Assembly (NCBI RefSeq): GCF_031501865.1
Contig: NZ_JARRCW010000001.1
Coordinates: forward strand, 124,001 to 188,000
Direction of reading: 5' to 3'
Source of the DNA: Pseudovibrio sp. M1P-2-3
Lineage (GTDB): Bacteria; Pseudomonadota; Alphaproteobacteria; Rhizobiales; Stappiaceae
Length of the DNA stretch: 64,000 nt
Shown piece by piece: positions 17,389 to 25,932 of this stretch (position 1 is its first letter; every line of letters begins with the position of its first letter). Below the pieces are notes generated by a model, which was not told the DNA's origin, did not search any database, and saw only the letters and a program-made list of their open reading frames with translations. The position numbers were made by a program, and so were the translations under genes.

Positions 17389-19803
17389 ATGACTGACGTT
17401 GCCAGCGCTTCCGCTAGTTCTTCCAAATCCTCCAAAGTATCTCCTGAGGTTGCCACGCGAATTTCCCGCGCTATTGCCGGAGAGATCGGGTGTAGGGCTG
17501 AGCAGGTGAGTGCTGCCGTTGGGCTGCTGGATGAAGGCTCCACCGTGCCGTTCATCGCCCGTTACCGCAAAGAGGTGACAGGGGGGCTGGATGATACCCA
17601 GCTGCGCACTTTGGAAGAACGGTTGATTTATCGCCGCGAGATGGAAGACCGGCGCACCGCCATCTCCAAGTCAATTGAAGAGCAGGGCAAGATGACGGCG
17701 GATCTTGCAAAACAGATATTTACTGCAGAAAGCAAGTCCACGCTGGAAGACCTGTACCTGCCATACCGCAAGAAACGCAGGACTAAAGCTCAGATAGCCC
17801 GTGAAGCAGGCTTGGAACCTCTTTCTGACCTGTTGCTGAGTGATCCGACAAGGAATCCGGAAAAGGAAGCGGCCAGTTTCATTGACGCAGAAAAGAAGTT
17901 TGCTGATGTGAAAGCTGTTCTGGACGGTGCCCGACAAATTCTTATGGAGCGTTTTTCTGAGGATGCCCAGCTGGTTGGTAAGCTGCGTAATTACCTTTCT
18001 CGCAACGGACAGGTGAAAGCCTCCGTTGTCAAAGGCAAGGAAGAGGAGGGGGCCAAGTTTTCCGATTATTTCGAGTTCGGAGAAAAGTGGCAGAAAATCC
18101 CGAGTCACCGCGCACTTGCGCTGCTGCGCGGACGTAATGAGGGGATTTTGTCCCTTGATCTTGTGGTGGATGAGGACGATCCCTCGCCAGTCAAACCCGT
18201 AGAGCAGATGATCGCCAATTCGGCGGGGATAGCAGACAGAGGCCGCCCCGCAGACAAATGGCTTGGCGAAGTTGTTCGTTTTGCATGGAAGGCAAAGATA
18301 GCGCTGCACTTGGAAGTGGACTTGATGGGGGACCTTCGGATGAAAGCCGAGGAAGAAGCCATCAATGTGTTTGCCCGCAATTTGAAGGACCTTCTGTTAG
18401 CCGCCCCAGCCGGTCCACGTGCTACGCTGGGCCTTGATCCGGGTATTCGCACCGGCGTTAAAGTTGCGGTGGTGGATGCCACAGGTAAGCTGGTGGACAC
18501 AGCAACCATCTATCCGTACCAGCCAAAAATGGATGTGGTCGGTTCCATGGCTACCATCAAGGCGCTGATCGCCAAGCACAATGTAAGCCTGATCGCCATT
18601 GGTAACGGCACAGCCAGCCGCGAGACAGACAAGCTTGCCGCCGACGTTCTTAAGGAAATTCCAGCGGACAAACGCCCCACTAAAGTGATGGTGAACGAGG
18701 CAGGCGCCTCTGTTTATTCCGCTTCGGCCCTTGCTGCCAAGGAAATGCCGGATGTGGATGTATCGCTGCGTGGAGCCGCCTCCATCGCCCGCCGCCTGCA
18801 AGACCCATTGGCGGAACTGGTGAAGATCGAACCCAAATCCATTGGGGTGGGGCAATATCAGCATGATGTGAACCAGACCAGGCTGGCCCGCTCGCTGGAG
18901 GGTGTGGTGGAAGATGCGGTGAATGCTGTTGGCGTGGACCTTAACACAGCATCCGCGCCGCTTCTGGCGCATATCTCCGGCCTGTCTCAAAGTTTGGCCA
19001 GCGCTATTGTGGAGCACCGCGACACTGCCGGGGCCTTCAAGAACCGCCGCGCCTTGCTCAAAGTGCCACGCCTTGGCCCTAAAGCGTTCGAACAATGCGC
19101 AGGTTTCTTGCGTATCAGCGATGGAGATAACCCGCTGGATTCGTCCTCCGTTCATCCGGAAGCCTATCCGCTTGCCAAGAAAATCATCAAGGCCTGTGGC
19201 CGTGATCTGCGTGAGATTATGGGCTCAAACGCACTGGGTACTTTGGACCCGAAAGAGTTTACCGATGAGCGTTTCGGACTTCCCACTGTAAAGGATATCT
19301 TCGCAGAACTGGAAAAACCGGGCCGCGATCCGCGTCCAGAATTCAAAACCGCCAGTTTCCAAGAGGGTGTTGAAAAAATCAGTGACCTGAAATCTGGAAT
19401 GTTGCTGGAAGGGACCGTTACAAACGTCACCAATTTTGGGGCCTTTGTAGATATTGGCGTCCATCAGGATGGCTTGGTGCATGTGTCCCAGCTGGCTGAC
19501 AGGTTTGTTGACGACCCGCACAAGATTGTGAAGGCAGGGGACATCGTCAAAGTGCGCGTTGTGGAAGTGGATGTATCCCGCAAGCGCATTGGCCTGACCA
19601 TGAAAAAGGACAGCGGCGAAGCGCGTGAGCAGGTGAGGGAACGCCAGTCTCAAAGCAACCAGCGCGGCGGGCGTGGTAATGGGCCTAAAGGGAGTGCACC
19701 AAAAGGAAAGGGCGGTAAACCAGCCCCTAAACAAGGCGGGACAGGAACCAACAATGCCATGGCTGCTGCTCTTGCAGCTGCGTTTAATAAACCGAAACGA
19801 TAA
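17389..19803 (+). CDS. tex: Tex-family RNA-binding transcriptional accessory protein
   Basis: 804 residues with the Tex domain order: N-terminal helical Tex domain ([17 protein letters not shown]), YqgF/RNase-H-like domain ([14 protein letters not shown], ~350-480), helix-hairpin-helix repeats (~500-590) and a C-terminal S1 domain ([18 protein letters not shown], ~665-735). The last ~75 residues are a Gly/Lys/Pro-rich low-complexity tail. Tex binds nucleic acid and is related to eukaryotic Spt6; loss affects toxin expression and stress tolerance in some bacteria. ATG 17389 is chosen; an in-frame GTG at 17338 would add 17 residues not typical of the family. The ribosome site is weak. Confidence 0.93.
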   Translation: MTDVASASASSSKSSKVSPEVATRISRAIAGEIGCRAEQVSAAVGLLDEGSTVPFIARYRKEVTGGLDDTQLRTLEERLIYRREMEDRRTAISKSIEEQGKMTADLAKQIFTAESKSTLEDLYLPYRKKRRTKAQIAREAGLEPLSDLLLSDPTRNPEKEAASFIDAEKKFADVKAVLDGARQILMERFSEDAQLVGKLRNYLSRNGQVKASVVKGKEEEGAKFSDYFEFGEKWQKIPSHRALALLRGRNEGILSLDLVVDEDDPSPVKPVEQMIANSAGIADRGRPADKWLGEVVRFAWKAKIALHLEVDLMGDLRMKAEEEAINVFARNLKDLLLAAPAGPRATLGLDPGIRTGVKVAVVDATGKLVDTATIYPYQPKMDVVGSMATIKALIAKHNVSLIAIGNGTASRETDKLAADVLKEIPADKRPTKVMVNEAGASVYSASALAAKEMPDVDVSLRGAASIARRLQDPLAELVKIEPKSIGVGQYQHDVNQTRLARSLEGVVEDAVNAVGVDLNTASAPLLAHISGLSQSLASAIVEHRDTAGAFKNRRALLKVPRLGPKAFEQCAGFLRISDGDNPLDSSSVHPEAYPLAKKIIKACGRDLREIMGSNALGTLDPKEFTDERFGLPTVKDIFAELEKPGRDPRPEFKTASFQEGVEKISDLKSGMLLEGTVTNVTNFGAFVDIGVHQDGLVHVSQLADRFVDDPHKIVKAGDIVKVRVVEVDVSRKRIGLTMKKDSGEAREQVRERQSQSNQRGGRGNGPKGSAPKGKGGKPAPKQGGTGTNNAMAAALAAAFNKPKR

Positions 19804-19812
19804 TATATGGAG

Positions 19813-19849
19813 AGGCGGGACCCAAAGTATGGGCTAACAGGTTCCGCCT
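19813..19849 (+). terminator. Hairpin after tex
   Basis: Stem AGGCGGGAC / GTTCCGCCT (one mismatch) ten bases after the tex stop, followed by TTTAG. A weak intrinsic terminator is likely. Confidence 0.5.
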
Positions 19850-19879
19850 TTAGTACCTGTCATTCGAACAGTTTTGGAC

Positions 19880-19909
19880 GTAAATCCGTTTAAGAGAAAC
19901 GGGATTTAC
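19880..19909. terminator. Hairpin between tex and ompW
   Basis: Near-perfect stem GTAAATCCGTTT / AAACGGGATTTAC (one bulged G) with loop AAGAG, ten bases beyond the stop of the convergent ompW-like gene. It probably serves ompW on the minus strand. Confidence 0.5.
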
Positions 19910-19918
19910 GAGGCGCCA

Positions 19919-20605
19919 TCAGAAGCGGTAGGTGATACCGGCACCAATCAGCCATGGATTGAGATCAGCCTCGCCTGTTAATGTGTCATTGCCAGCTTTT
20001 ACCTCAAAATCGGGTTCAAGGAAGATCTTCTTCACATCAAGGTTTATGCCCCAATGCTCATCAAACATGTAGTCGAAACCAGCTTGTAGAGCTAAGCCAA
20101 ATGTATCTTCAATATCAAGTTTATCTACATTCTCTCCATCTTGATTGTAGAAGATGGTGTAGTTTACGCCGGCACCGATGTACGGTTTGAAACTACCAAA
20201 GTTTGTGAAGTGGTATTGAAGGGTCAAAGTAGGAGGTAGAACCCAAGTATCGCCAACTTGCCCAACGTGTGACGCTTCACCTTTACCGTAAACTTTTGCT
20301 TTGGTTGTTCCCAAAATGAGTTCAGCAGCAATATTCTCATTAAAGAAGTAAGTGATATCCAGCTCAGGAATCACCGTATCTGAATAGGAAAGGTCTGAAC
20401 CGGGAATTGCGTCAATGGAGCCGTCATCTTCTGTAATCACACCCAGAGCGCGCACACGAATTTGCCAAGGGCTTGGTGCGGCAAAGGTCTCTGCGGCAGT
20501 CTTTTCCTTCGTGTCATATAAGTCTGCTGCACTTGCTTGAGCAATTGGTGCCATGAGTGCAGTTGCGGCCATCAGGCCCATCATCCATTTCACTTTAATC
20601 TCCAT
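19919..20605 (-). CDS. ompW: OmpW-family outer membrane protein
   Basis: 228 residues: signal peptide (M-M-G-L-M-A-A-T-A-L-M-A-P region with A-Q-A-S-A cleavage area), then an eight-stranded beta-barrel pattern of alternating aromatic and polar residues. Family motifs include W-Q-I-R-V-R-A-L-G-V-I, L-P-P-T-L-T-L-Q-Y-H-F, K-P-Y-I-G-A-G-V-N-Y-T-I-F-Y and a terminal N-P-W-L-I-G-A-G-I-T-Y-R-F, whose final phenylalanine is the usual outer-membrane sorting signal. OmpW proteins form narrow hydrophobic channels thought to pass small apolar molecules. ATG 20605 fits a signal peptide best; an upstream start at 20632 would add nine residues. Confidence 0.9.
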   Translation of the reverse strand: MEIKVKWMMGLMAATALMAPIAQASAADLYDTKEKTAAETFAAPSPWQIRVRALGVITEDDGSIDAIPGSDLSYSDTVIPELDITYFFNENIAAELILGTTKAKVYGKGEASHVGQVGDTWVLPPTLTLQYHFTNFGSFKPYIGAGVNYTIFYNQDGENVDKLDIEDTFGLALQAGFDYMFDEHWGINLDVKKIFLEPDFEVKAGNDTLTGEADLNPWLIGAGITYRF

Positions 20606-20785
20606 TAAAAGTAGTGAGTCGATATTGCACAACTATATCTGGAGTGTTCTAGTGATTAGTACGTGGTATTAGGTCGCAGTCTGGAGACTTTGACTAAAAT
20701 TTTATTAGGAGCGTCAGGCGGAACGCTTACGATCCCTCTGATAACTGATCGTATCCATGAGCAAATTGCAGACATAGGAATATAT

Positions 20786-21247
20786 ATGAGAGCTAGAAAA
20801 GCCGTTGAGGCAGATGCAGCAGAAATAAGTGTTTTCTTAGTTGAGCTTACTGCACTTGGAAAACGGAGGCTTCCAAGTGATGAAGAATATGTTCGCTCCC
20901 ATTATATTTTGCATACAGACAAAATTCAGTGCACGGTTGTTGAAGATATCGATGGTTCTCTTCTGGGGCTGCAAATTCTGAAAATGGCTAGTGAGAACAA
21001 CCCTTATGATGTCACGCCGGGCTGGGGGATGATTGGAACCCATGTAAACCCCAAGGCAGGGCGACAGGGTGTTGGAAAGCTATTGTTTTCGGCCACTATT
21101 GAAGCTGCAAGAAATGCAGGGCTACAGAAAATTGATGCCACAATAGGCGCCAGTAATCTGGAAGGGCTTGGCTATTATGAGGCCATGGGATTTCGGAGCT
21201 ATAAGACCTCAAAGGATGTTATCAGCAAATGCCTTGAGTTGAACTAA
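20786..21247 (+). CDS. GNAT-family N-acetyltransferase
   Basis: 153 residues beginning M-R-A-R-K-A-V-E-A-D-A-A-E-I, a standard GNAT start, with acetyl-CoA motif G-T-H-V-N-P-K-A-G-R-Q-G-V-G-K-L-L (~85-101) and N-L-E-G-L-G-Y-Y-E-A-M-G-F near the C-terminus. The sequence around G-L-Q-I-L suits the L-amino-acid (phosphinothricin acetyltransferase-like) branch, but the substrate is unknown. ATG 20786 has AGGA in range; the in-frame extension to 20663 encodes a different, unlikely N-terminus. It converges with the methyltransferase pair. Confidence 0.82.
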   Translation: MRARKAVEADAAEISVFLVELTALGKRRLPSDEEYVRSHYILHTDKIQCTVVEDIDGSLLGLQILKMASENNPYDVTPGWGMIGTHVNPKAGRQGVGKLLFSATIEAARNAGLQKIDATIGASNLEGLGYYEAMGFRSYKTSKDVISKCLELN

Positions 21248-21300
21248 GCGGCCCCTCGTTTTAATGGAAACACTTCACCGCTTTAACTCATTGCCTGCGC

Positions 21301-21321
21301 GTATCTCTATCAGGGAGATAC
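21301..21321. terminator. Short hairpin after the GNAT gene
   Basis: Stem GTATCTC / GAGATAC with a 7-nt loop, 53 bp after the GNAT stop, in the gap between convergent genes. A second inverted repeat (21366-21395) overlaps the stop of the methyltransferase gene. Neither has a good T-run. Confidence 0.35.
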
Positions 21322-21385
21322 ACTGTCATAACTACACCAGTTTACGAGTATTGACTCTTCAAGGGAGGAGTAGGCCGTGTATGGC

Positions 21386-22492
21386 TTACTCTCCTGTATA
21401 AGTCAGCAACATTGCGACGCTCACGTAATGGAACTGGTAGCGATCAGGGTACTGGACAATAAGTTCTTCCGATCGTTTAAACACGGCCTCAACAAGCTCT
21501 TCTGCCCTCCCGGTTTCTTCCAGTGCCTCTTTGAGAACGGCTTCCATGAACGCCCGGAAGAAGTTTGTCATTTGGTGGGCGTATTGCTCCACATTTCCAT
21601 CCTTCTTGAACTGCTCCACAAACGGGAGCTGCACCTCATAGGATTCCGTTCGTTCTATTTTAAAGGCTGAAGCGAACTTGCCGGTTCCAGCTGTAACAGG
21701 GGCCAGCAACTGATCCAGTGTTCTGAACGTCACTGGGTGGTAGTATCTCTCATAGATGTCCCGGGAGATCTCTCCTTTTTCCACCAGTTCTATCAGGGCG
21801 TCATTTGGGGCTTCGAATATTGTTAGCGCGTTCTTGATCCTATCGTCTTTCCCAAAGACCTGAACAAGAAGTTTGCCGCCACTCACCAGCTCATGCGCGC
21901 GTGCCTGAAGAAACAGCTCCAGATCATTGTGAGCGCACTGCAGAAATGTACCAAAATGCTCTTCATTCGCATTTTCTACATTCAAGGTGGGGCGTTTTTT
22001 CGCGCACACAATGTGGTTTTTAATTCGCTCAACAGGGCGATGAGAAAGAAAACCTATTGCATTAAAAGTTGTAATCAAGTGCGCGGAATGAGCTGGCAAG
22101 AGCTGGTCATACATGGAGCCGCTGACGATCCCGCCAAAAACTAAAGGGTCGGTAAATGGAGGTGTGGACCTATACCCCATAGCCTCTAAAATTTTGGAGT
22201 AATCGTTGCTTGGTAGGTCGCTTTCAACAATGGAAATGGGGCCGGAGTGGTTTTCGCGCAAAGCTTTGACAACATGATCCAGCATCCGCATGGAATTACC
22301 ACCCTCAGAGCAGCCAATGTCAACAAGGCGGAACTGTGTTTCCGAAGGCAGCTCTTTGACTGCCTCCCCTAACCATGGAAGAACGTGGGCAATTGTATTC
22401 CATTGTGGCGTGGAGTTTTTATCGTAGAATTGTTGACCAACCATTCCAGCTGTTGTTGCCTTAATGGGGGAATTAGCCGCTTCGTTGCTCAT
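21386..22492 (-). CDS. SABATH-type SAM-dependent carboxyl methyltransferase, paralogue A
   Basis: 368 residues resembling the plant SABATH family (salicylate, jasmonate, benzoate and indole-acetate carboxyl methyltransferases; Pfam Methyltransf_7). Visible family marks: F-Y-D-K-N-S-T-P-Q with the SAM/substrate Ser27 and Gln30; SAM motif L-V-D-I-G-C-S-E-G-G-N-S (Asp58); E-S-D-L-P-S-N-D-Y matching plant N-D-L-P-G-N-D-F (Asp92-Leu93); and G-S-M-Y-D-Q-L-L-P matching G-S-F-Y-x-R-L-F-P. The aromatic-clamp tryptophan of the plant S-L-H-W-L-S segment is replaced by Phe (A-I-G-F-L-S-H-R-P), so the substrate is open. The likely reaction is methyl-ester formation on a small carboxylic acid. The next gene upstream encodes a clear paralogue; the spacing is 121 bp. 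Confidence 0.8.
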   Translation of the reverse strand: MSNEAANSPIKATTAGMVGQQFYDKNSTPQWNTIAHVLPWLGEAVKELPSETQFRLVDIGCSEGGNSMRMLDHVVKALRENHSGPISIVESDLPSNDYSKILEAMGYRSTPPFTDPLVFGGIVSGSMYDQLLPAHSAHLITTFNAIGFLSHRPVERIKNHIVCAKKRPTLNVENANEEHFGTFLQCAHNDLELFLQARAHELVSGGKLLVQVFGKDDRIKNALTIFEAPNDALIELVEKGEISRDIYERYYHPVTFRTLDQLLAPVTAGTGKFASAFKIERTESYEVQLPFVEQFKKDGNVEQYAHQMTNFFRAFMEAVLKEALEETGRAEELVEAVFKRSEELIVQYPDRYQFHYVSVAMLLTYTGE

Positions 22493-22613
22493 CTTTGCTC
22501 TTCCCGATCGTGGGTTTCTCCAATGTTCAGTCTAAAAGTCTATGGTTCTCAAGTTAAAATATAATGGTAGATGAAGAGCCTTTATGGGTGTTTTCAGATC
22601 CTGTCGTTTTGGG

Positions 22614-23723
22614 CTATCTGCCTTGATCACCCAAGTATGTCAGAAGTATTGCGTGGCAGTGAAATTGGAATTCGTAGTGCTTTGGTGATTGGTAGATAAT
22701 CTCTTCAATTCGCATGTAGACGTCTTCCACAAGCTGAGTAGAATGATCCGTAGTTGCCAAGGCATCGTACAGGTCACTTTCCGTATAAGCTCGCACGAAA
22801 TTGGCCAGCTGGTGCGCATATTCAGATGTATTGTTATCCCTTTTAAACTGAACGACTGCTGGTACATCTACATTATATGTTTCAAAACGGTCCACATGAA
22901 ACAGATGTGAGAACTTCCCTCCCGTTGTAACTGGGGCCAAAAGTTCAGCCTGATCTCTAAGATAAGAGGCTCGATAGAACTTTTCATAGGTATCTCGCGG
23001 TATTTTCCCCGCTTCCACCAGTTCGATCAGTGCTTCGTTTAAAGTATTTGTCGGGGCAGGGTATTCTCCAAACTTGGTACTTCTTGCAAAGCACTGCACC
23101 AATAATTTGCCCCCTTTAACGAGCTCGAAGGCCCGGGCCTCAAAGAATTGTTCCAAATCCAAACGGGCCTGCTTGGCACAGATTTCGAACTCCTTGGCTG
23201 TAACCTTACCTTTTCCGGAAGGTGAGGGAATTCCGCCAGGGATTATGTGGTCCTTTATTCTCTCGGCTGGGCGGCGAGACATATAGGCAATTGCATTGAA
23301 GGACATGGCCAAATGAGTTGAAGCTGGCGGGAGCAGTTGGTCATACATCGAGCCGCTGACAACACCTCCAAATACATGGGGGTCTGTGAAGGGAGGGGCT
23401 GACCTATGCGCAATTGCATTCAAAATTGCCGTGTAGTCATTGCTTGGCACATCGCTTTCTACAATTGAAACGGGACCTGAATGCTTCCGGCGCAAATTAT
23501 CTACAATAAACCCCATAGCGCGCAAGGAGTTGCGCCCCTCAGCGCAACCGAAGTCAGCAACACGCACATGTTCGGCGTCTGGCAGGTCTGCAACCGCCTC
23601 TTCCAGCCAGGGGAGTATGTGGGAGATGCTGTTTGATTGTGGGCCAGAGTTCTTGTCGTAAAACCCGCCACCACGCATGCCACGGGTTGCCGACTTGATA
23701 GTCTGGGCAGAAGGGAGGCTCAT
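22614..23723 (-). CDS. SABATH-type SAM-dependent carboxyl methyltransferase, paralogue B
   Basis: 369 residues, co-linear with paralogue A: F-Y-D-K-N-S-G-P-Q, V-A-D-F-G-C-A-E-G-R-N-S, E-S-D-V-P-S-N-D-Y, G-S-M-Y-D-Q-L-L-P, then F-N-A-I-A-Y-M-S-R-R-P, where the plant clamp Trp is Tyr rather than Phe. It carries an extra proline/glycine-rich loop (G-G-I-P-S-P-S-G-K-G-K) in the substrate-cap region that differs from A, which suggests a different or wider substrate. ATG 23723 is chosen for its AAGGA site; an ATG-less extension to 23789 gives 22 atypical residues. First of the tandem pair on the minus strand, downstream of the NTF2-like gene. Confidence 0.8.
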   Translation of the reverse strand: MSLPSAQTIKSATRGMRGGGFYDKNSGPQSNSISHILPWLEEAVADLPDAEHVRVADFGCAEGRNSLRAMGFIVDNLRRKHSGPVSIVESDVPSNDYTAILNAIAHRSAPPFTDPHVFGGVVSGSMYDQLLPPASTHLAMSFNAIAYMSRRPAERIKDHIIPGGIPSPSGKGKVTAKEFEICAKQARLDLEQFFEARAFELVKGGKLLVQCFARSTKFGEYPAPTNTLNEALIELVEAGKIPRDTYEKFYRASYLRDQAELLAPVTTGGKFSHLFHVDRFETYNVDVPAVVQFKRDNNTSEYAHQLANFVRAYTESDLYDALATTDHSTQLVEDVYMRIEEIIYQSPKHYEFQFHCHAILLTYLGDQGR

Positions 23724-23834
23724 AGCACTTATCCTTTTTGAGGGAGCTTGAGTTTTCCTAAGACTAGTGTGGAAGGAGGGGGGGCTCAAATTAAGTTATA
23801 TAAATGTGAAATTATGAATAACAGCATGTGTCGT

Positions 23835-23880
23835 GAGGGGGCGGAAAGTCCGGATGGATGCGCCGGATTTTTGCCCCCTC
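23835..23880 (-). terminator. Long hairpin after the NTF2-like gene
   Basis: Outer stem GAGGGGGC / GCCCCCTC with an inner complementary stretch (TCCGG / CCGGA), 28 bp after the NTF2-like stop and about 110 bp before methyltransferase B. It may terminate or attenuate transcription between these genes. Confidence 0.5.
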
Positions 23881-23907
23881 ATTGGTGGAGAGATGGTTAA
23901 GGAGCAA

Positions 23908-24297
23908 TTAAGCGCTTCCAGCCTCTTCCCTAACGTTTTCAAGGTGCCAGATTTTTGAGACAATTTTCCACCCTTCTTCCCCCTTCACAAATCCAAGGTG
24001 GTCAACAAACACGTTTTGGTGAAACCGTAATCTGACCTTAACAGTGGCACTGATGGGGGAAAGCCAATCTATCAGAAGGACCTCATCCTCCCGTTCTTGC
24101 CCTTTGCTCGCGGGGGAAGTACGGGAGCCAACATCGCGGATATAGCTTTCAATGGGTTCAACGAACAGCCTCCCTTCATCAGCATCGAAAAGGCTGGAGG
24201 TTTTATGGAAAACTGCATCGAGCATCTTTGTGTCACAAAAGTAGAGCGCGTCGAAATATGTTCCTACAGATTTTAGCAGGTCGTGTTGTTTGTTCAT
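23908..24297 (-). CDS. NTF2-like / putative lumazine-binding fold protein
   Basis: 129 residues with the pattern of the putative lumazine-binding (SnoaL/NTF2-like) family: an N-terminal helical part Y-F-D-A-L-Y-F-C-D-T-K-M-L-D-A-V-F-H, then alternating strands ending F-V-K-G-E-E-G-W-K-I-V-S-K-I-W-H. Such proteins are small cone-shaped dimers acting as hydrolases, isomerases or binding proteins; no catalytic role can be read here. It lies divergent from the GlxA-type regulator (96 bp between starts) and upstream of the two methyltransferases in the same direction, so it may belong with them. ATG 24297 is chosen over GTG 24303. Confidence 0.75.
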   Translation of the reverse strand: MNKQHDLLKSVGTYFDALYFCDTKMLDAVFHKTSSLFDADEGRLFVEPIESYIRDVGSRTSPASKGQEREDEVLLIDWLSPISATVKVRLRFHQNVFVDHLGFVKGEEGWKIVSKIWHLENVREEAGSA

Positions 24298-24393
24298 TGT
24301 CACATCCGTTGTTGTCTTTCATGGATACTTGGCAAAAATTCCATGATAGGTGAGAATGCGCCACGCCGTGCTGCGCCAAATTTGAGGGAAAAA

Positions 24394-25398
24394 ATGCCAA
24401 AACGAGATGCGAGAGACTTTCGGAGCTCACCAGTTCGTGTTGCTGCTTTGGTCTATGACAACCTGTGTACTTTTGAATATGGCATAGTGTGCGAGGTATT
24501 TGGTTTGCCACGGCCGGAACTGGGCGGAGACCTCTATCACCTCTCCACCGTGGCAGTTGAAAGTGGCCCCATCCGCGTAGTTGGCGGTATACTGGTTGAA
24601 GCTTCGGGTACTCAAGAAGACTTGTTGAAGGCTGACTTGATTGTTGTTCCTGGATGGAAGGGGAAGGATGAACCCGTTCCGGAAGTACTTTGCCAGATAA
24701 TCAGCTCTGCCCATGCTCGCGGAGCAAGGTTACTCTCTATTTGTTCAGGGTCTTATGTTCTGGCAGCATCAGGGGTTCTGGATGGAAAGCGCGCCACAAC
24801 CCACTGGCAGTACGCGCAACATTTTAGTGAAAAGTTTCCTAAAGTGAGCGTTGAAACCAATGACCTTTATGTAGATGAGGGGAACATCATAACCTCTGCT
24901 GGAAGTTCAGCGGGAATTGATGCCTGCCTGCACGTTGTGAGGAAGGATTATGGTTCGAAAGTAGCCAATTCCGTAGCTCGCCGTCTTGTCATGCACGCAC
25001 ACCGGCAAGGTGGGCAGGCACAGTTTATCGAACAGCCCGTGCCAAAGGACACAAACAAACACAGCCTTTCAATGCTCATGGACCGTCTTCGTGAAAACTT
25101 GTCGGACCTTCACGATATTGAGACCATGGCTCGCGTTGCTCAAATGTCCTCAAGAACGTTTCAGAGGAAGTTTCTCGCACTCACTGGCACTCCTGCCAAA
25201 CAGTGGCTGATACAGGAGCGGGTGGCCAGATCCTGTAGTTTGTTGGAAACGACAAAATTGGCATTAGAAACGATCAGCTATGAAGTGGGGTTTCCAAATG
25301 CCGAGGCAATGCGTTACCACTTCAAACAGTCCCTTGGAGTAACGCCGAAAGAATACAGAAGAGTTTTTTCTGCAAAATATAATAATGTGTATGTGTAA
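24394..25398 (+). CDS. GlxA/FtrA-type AraC-family transcriptional regulator
   Basis: 334 residues in two parts: an N-terminal DJ-1/PfpI-like domain (~15-190), with S-I-C-S-G-S-Y-V-L-A-A-S-G-V-L-D-G containing the nucleophile-elbow cysteine and T-T-H-W following it, and a C-terminal AraC DNA-binding domain (~225-325) with two helix-turn-helix motifs (M-A-R-V-A-Q-M-S-S-R-T-F-Q-R-K-F and I-S-Y-E-V-G-F-P-N-A-E-A-M-R-Y-H-F) and the P-K-E-Y-R-R end. ATG 24394 has GAGGGA five bases upstream. Divergent from the NTF2-like gene, it is the obvious candidate controller of the methyltransferase locus; the ligand is unknown. Confidence 0.88.
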   Translation: MPKRDARDFRSSPVRVAALVYDNLCTFEYGIVCEVFGLPRPELGGDLYHLSTVAVESGPIRVVGGILVEASGTQEDLLKADLIVVPGWKGKDEPVPEVLCQIISSAHARGARLLSICSGSYVLAASGVLDGKRATTHWQYAQHFSEKFPKVSVETNDLYVDEGNIITSAGSSAGIDACLHVVRKDYGSKVANSVARRLVMHAHRQGGQAQFIEQPVPKDTNKHSLSMLMDRLRENLSDLHDIETMARVAQMSSRTFQRKFLALTGTPAKQWLIQERVARSCSLLETTKLALETISYEVGFPNAEAMRYHFKQSLGVTPKEYRRVFSAKYNNVYV

Positions 25399-25520
25399 TT
25401 CTTATATGAGAGGCTCGATGCCCTCATTTTCTTTAACATTAAAGTTATTGAAAGTTATTTTTATTTCGCTGTGGTTGTAGGCATTATCCTTTTCGGAATA
25501 CAGCGAGAAGGAATAGACTC

Positions 25521-25667
25521 ATGGAAAATAAGCAATTTCGCATGCAAGTTTCTTGCAATGTTCAAAGGAAACCTTCAGGTGTTGTCTCCAGTAAAACTCC
25601 ACCTGGTGAAGGTTCTGGCGGTGGTGGAAGTGGTGGCTGGGGCGGGGGCGGTGGCGGTGCTGGCTGA
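25521..25667 (+). CDS. Candidate 48-residue glycine-rich peptide
   Basis: Short gene with an AGAAGGA ribosome site before ATG 25521. The N-terminal half is leader-like and polar (M-E-N-K-Q-F-R-M-Q-V-S-C-N). The C-terminal ~20 residues are almost only Gly with Ser and one Trp (G-S-G-G-G-G-S-G-G-W-G-G-G), ending A-G. The layout recalls precursors of ribosomally made modified peptides such as microcin B17, but no modifying enzyme of a known class (YcaO, lanthipeptide, radical SAM) is seen nearby, and I do not recognise the peptide. A perfect hairpin follows 70 bp after the stop. It could also be a cell-surface or chance ORF. Confidence 0.45.
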   Translation: MENKQFRMQVSCNVQRKPSGVVSSKTPPGEGSGGGGSGGWGGGGGGAG

Positions 25668-25736
25668 ACTGGCAGTGATCCAGCATAAATACAAAAGGGT
25701 AACTCAGCCTAGTGATTAACAAACAGGGAAGACAGT

Positions 25737-25763
25737 TTTAATACCGTCTGGAGCGGTATTAAA
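25737..25763. terminator. Hairpin after the glycine-rich peptide gene
   Basis: Perfect 10-bp stem TTTAATACCG / CGGTATTAAA with loop TCTGGAG, preceded by AGTT and followed by GGTATG. It may act as a terminator in either direction, although a T-run is lacking. Confidence 0.45.
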
Positions 25764-25823
25764 GGTATGAAGCGTGAAGCATTTGTCGTTGCGCTACCGT
25801 AAAGCTGTCCTCCCGCCCAAAGT

Positions 25824-25919
25824 AGTGAGACGTTTTATTGAAACAGTTCAGTGCTTTAAGCTATTGTTTAGGCGCGTACCTTTAATTAGAAAACGGTATC
25901 CACTTTTTGGAGATACTCT
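25824..25919 (-). repeat. Palindromic intergenic repeat, copy 2 (inverted)
   Basis: Reverse-complement copy of the element at 12562-12660; by eye about three quarters of positions agree, with the terminal TTTCAATAAAACGTCTCACT identical. The inner CCGAAAA/TTTTCGG hairpin is decayed here, which marks it as an older copy. It fills the gap between the peptide gene region and the secreted-protein gene. Confidence 0.7.
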
Positions 25920-25932
25920 CGGTTCTCAGGTT

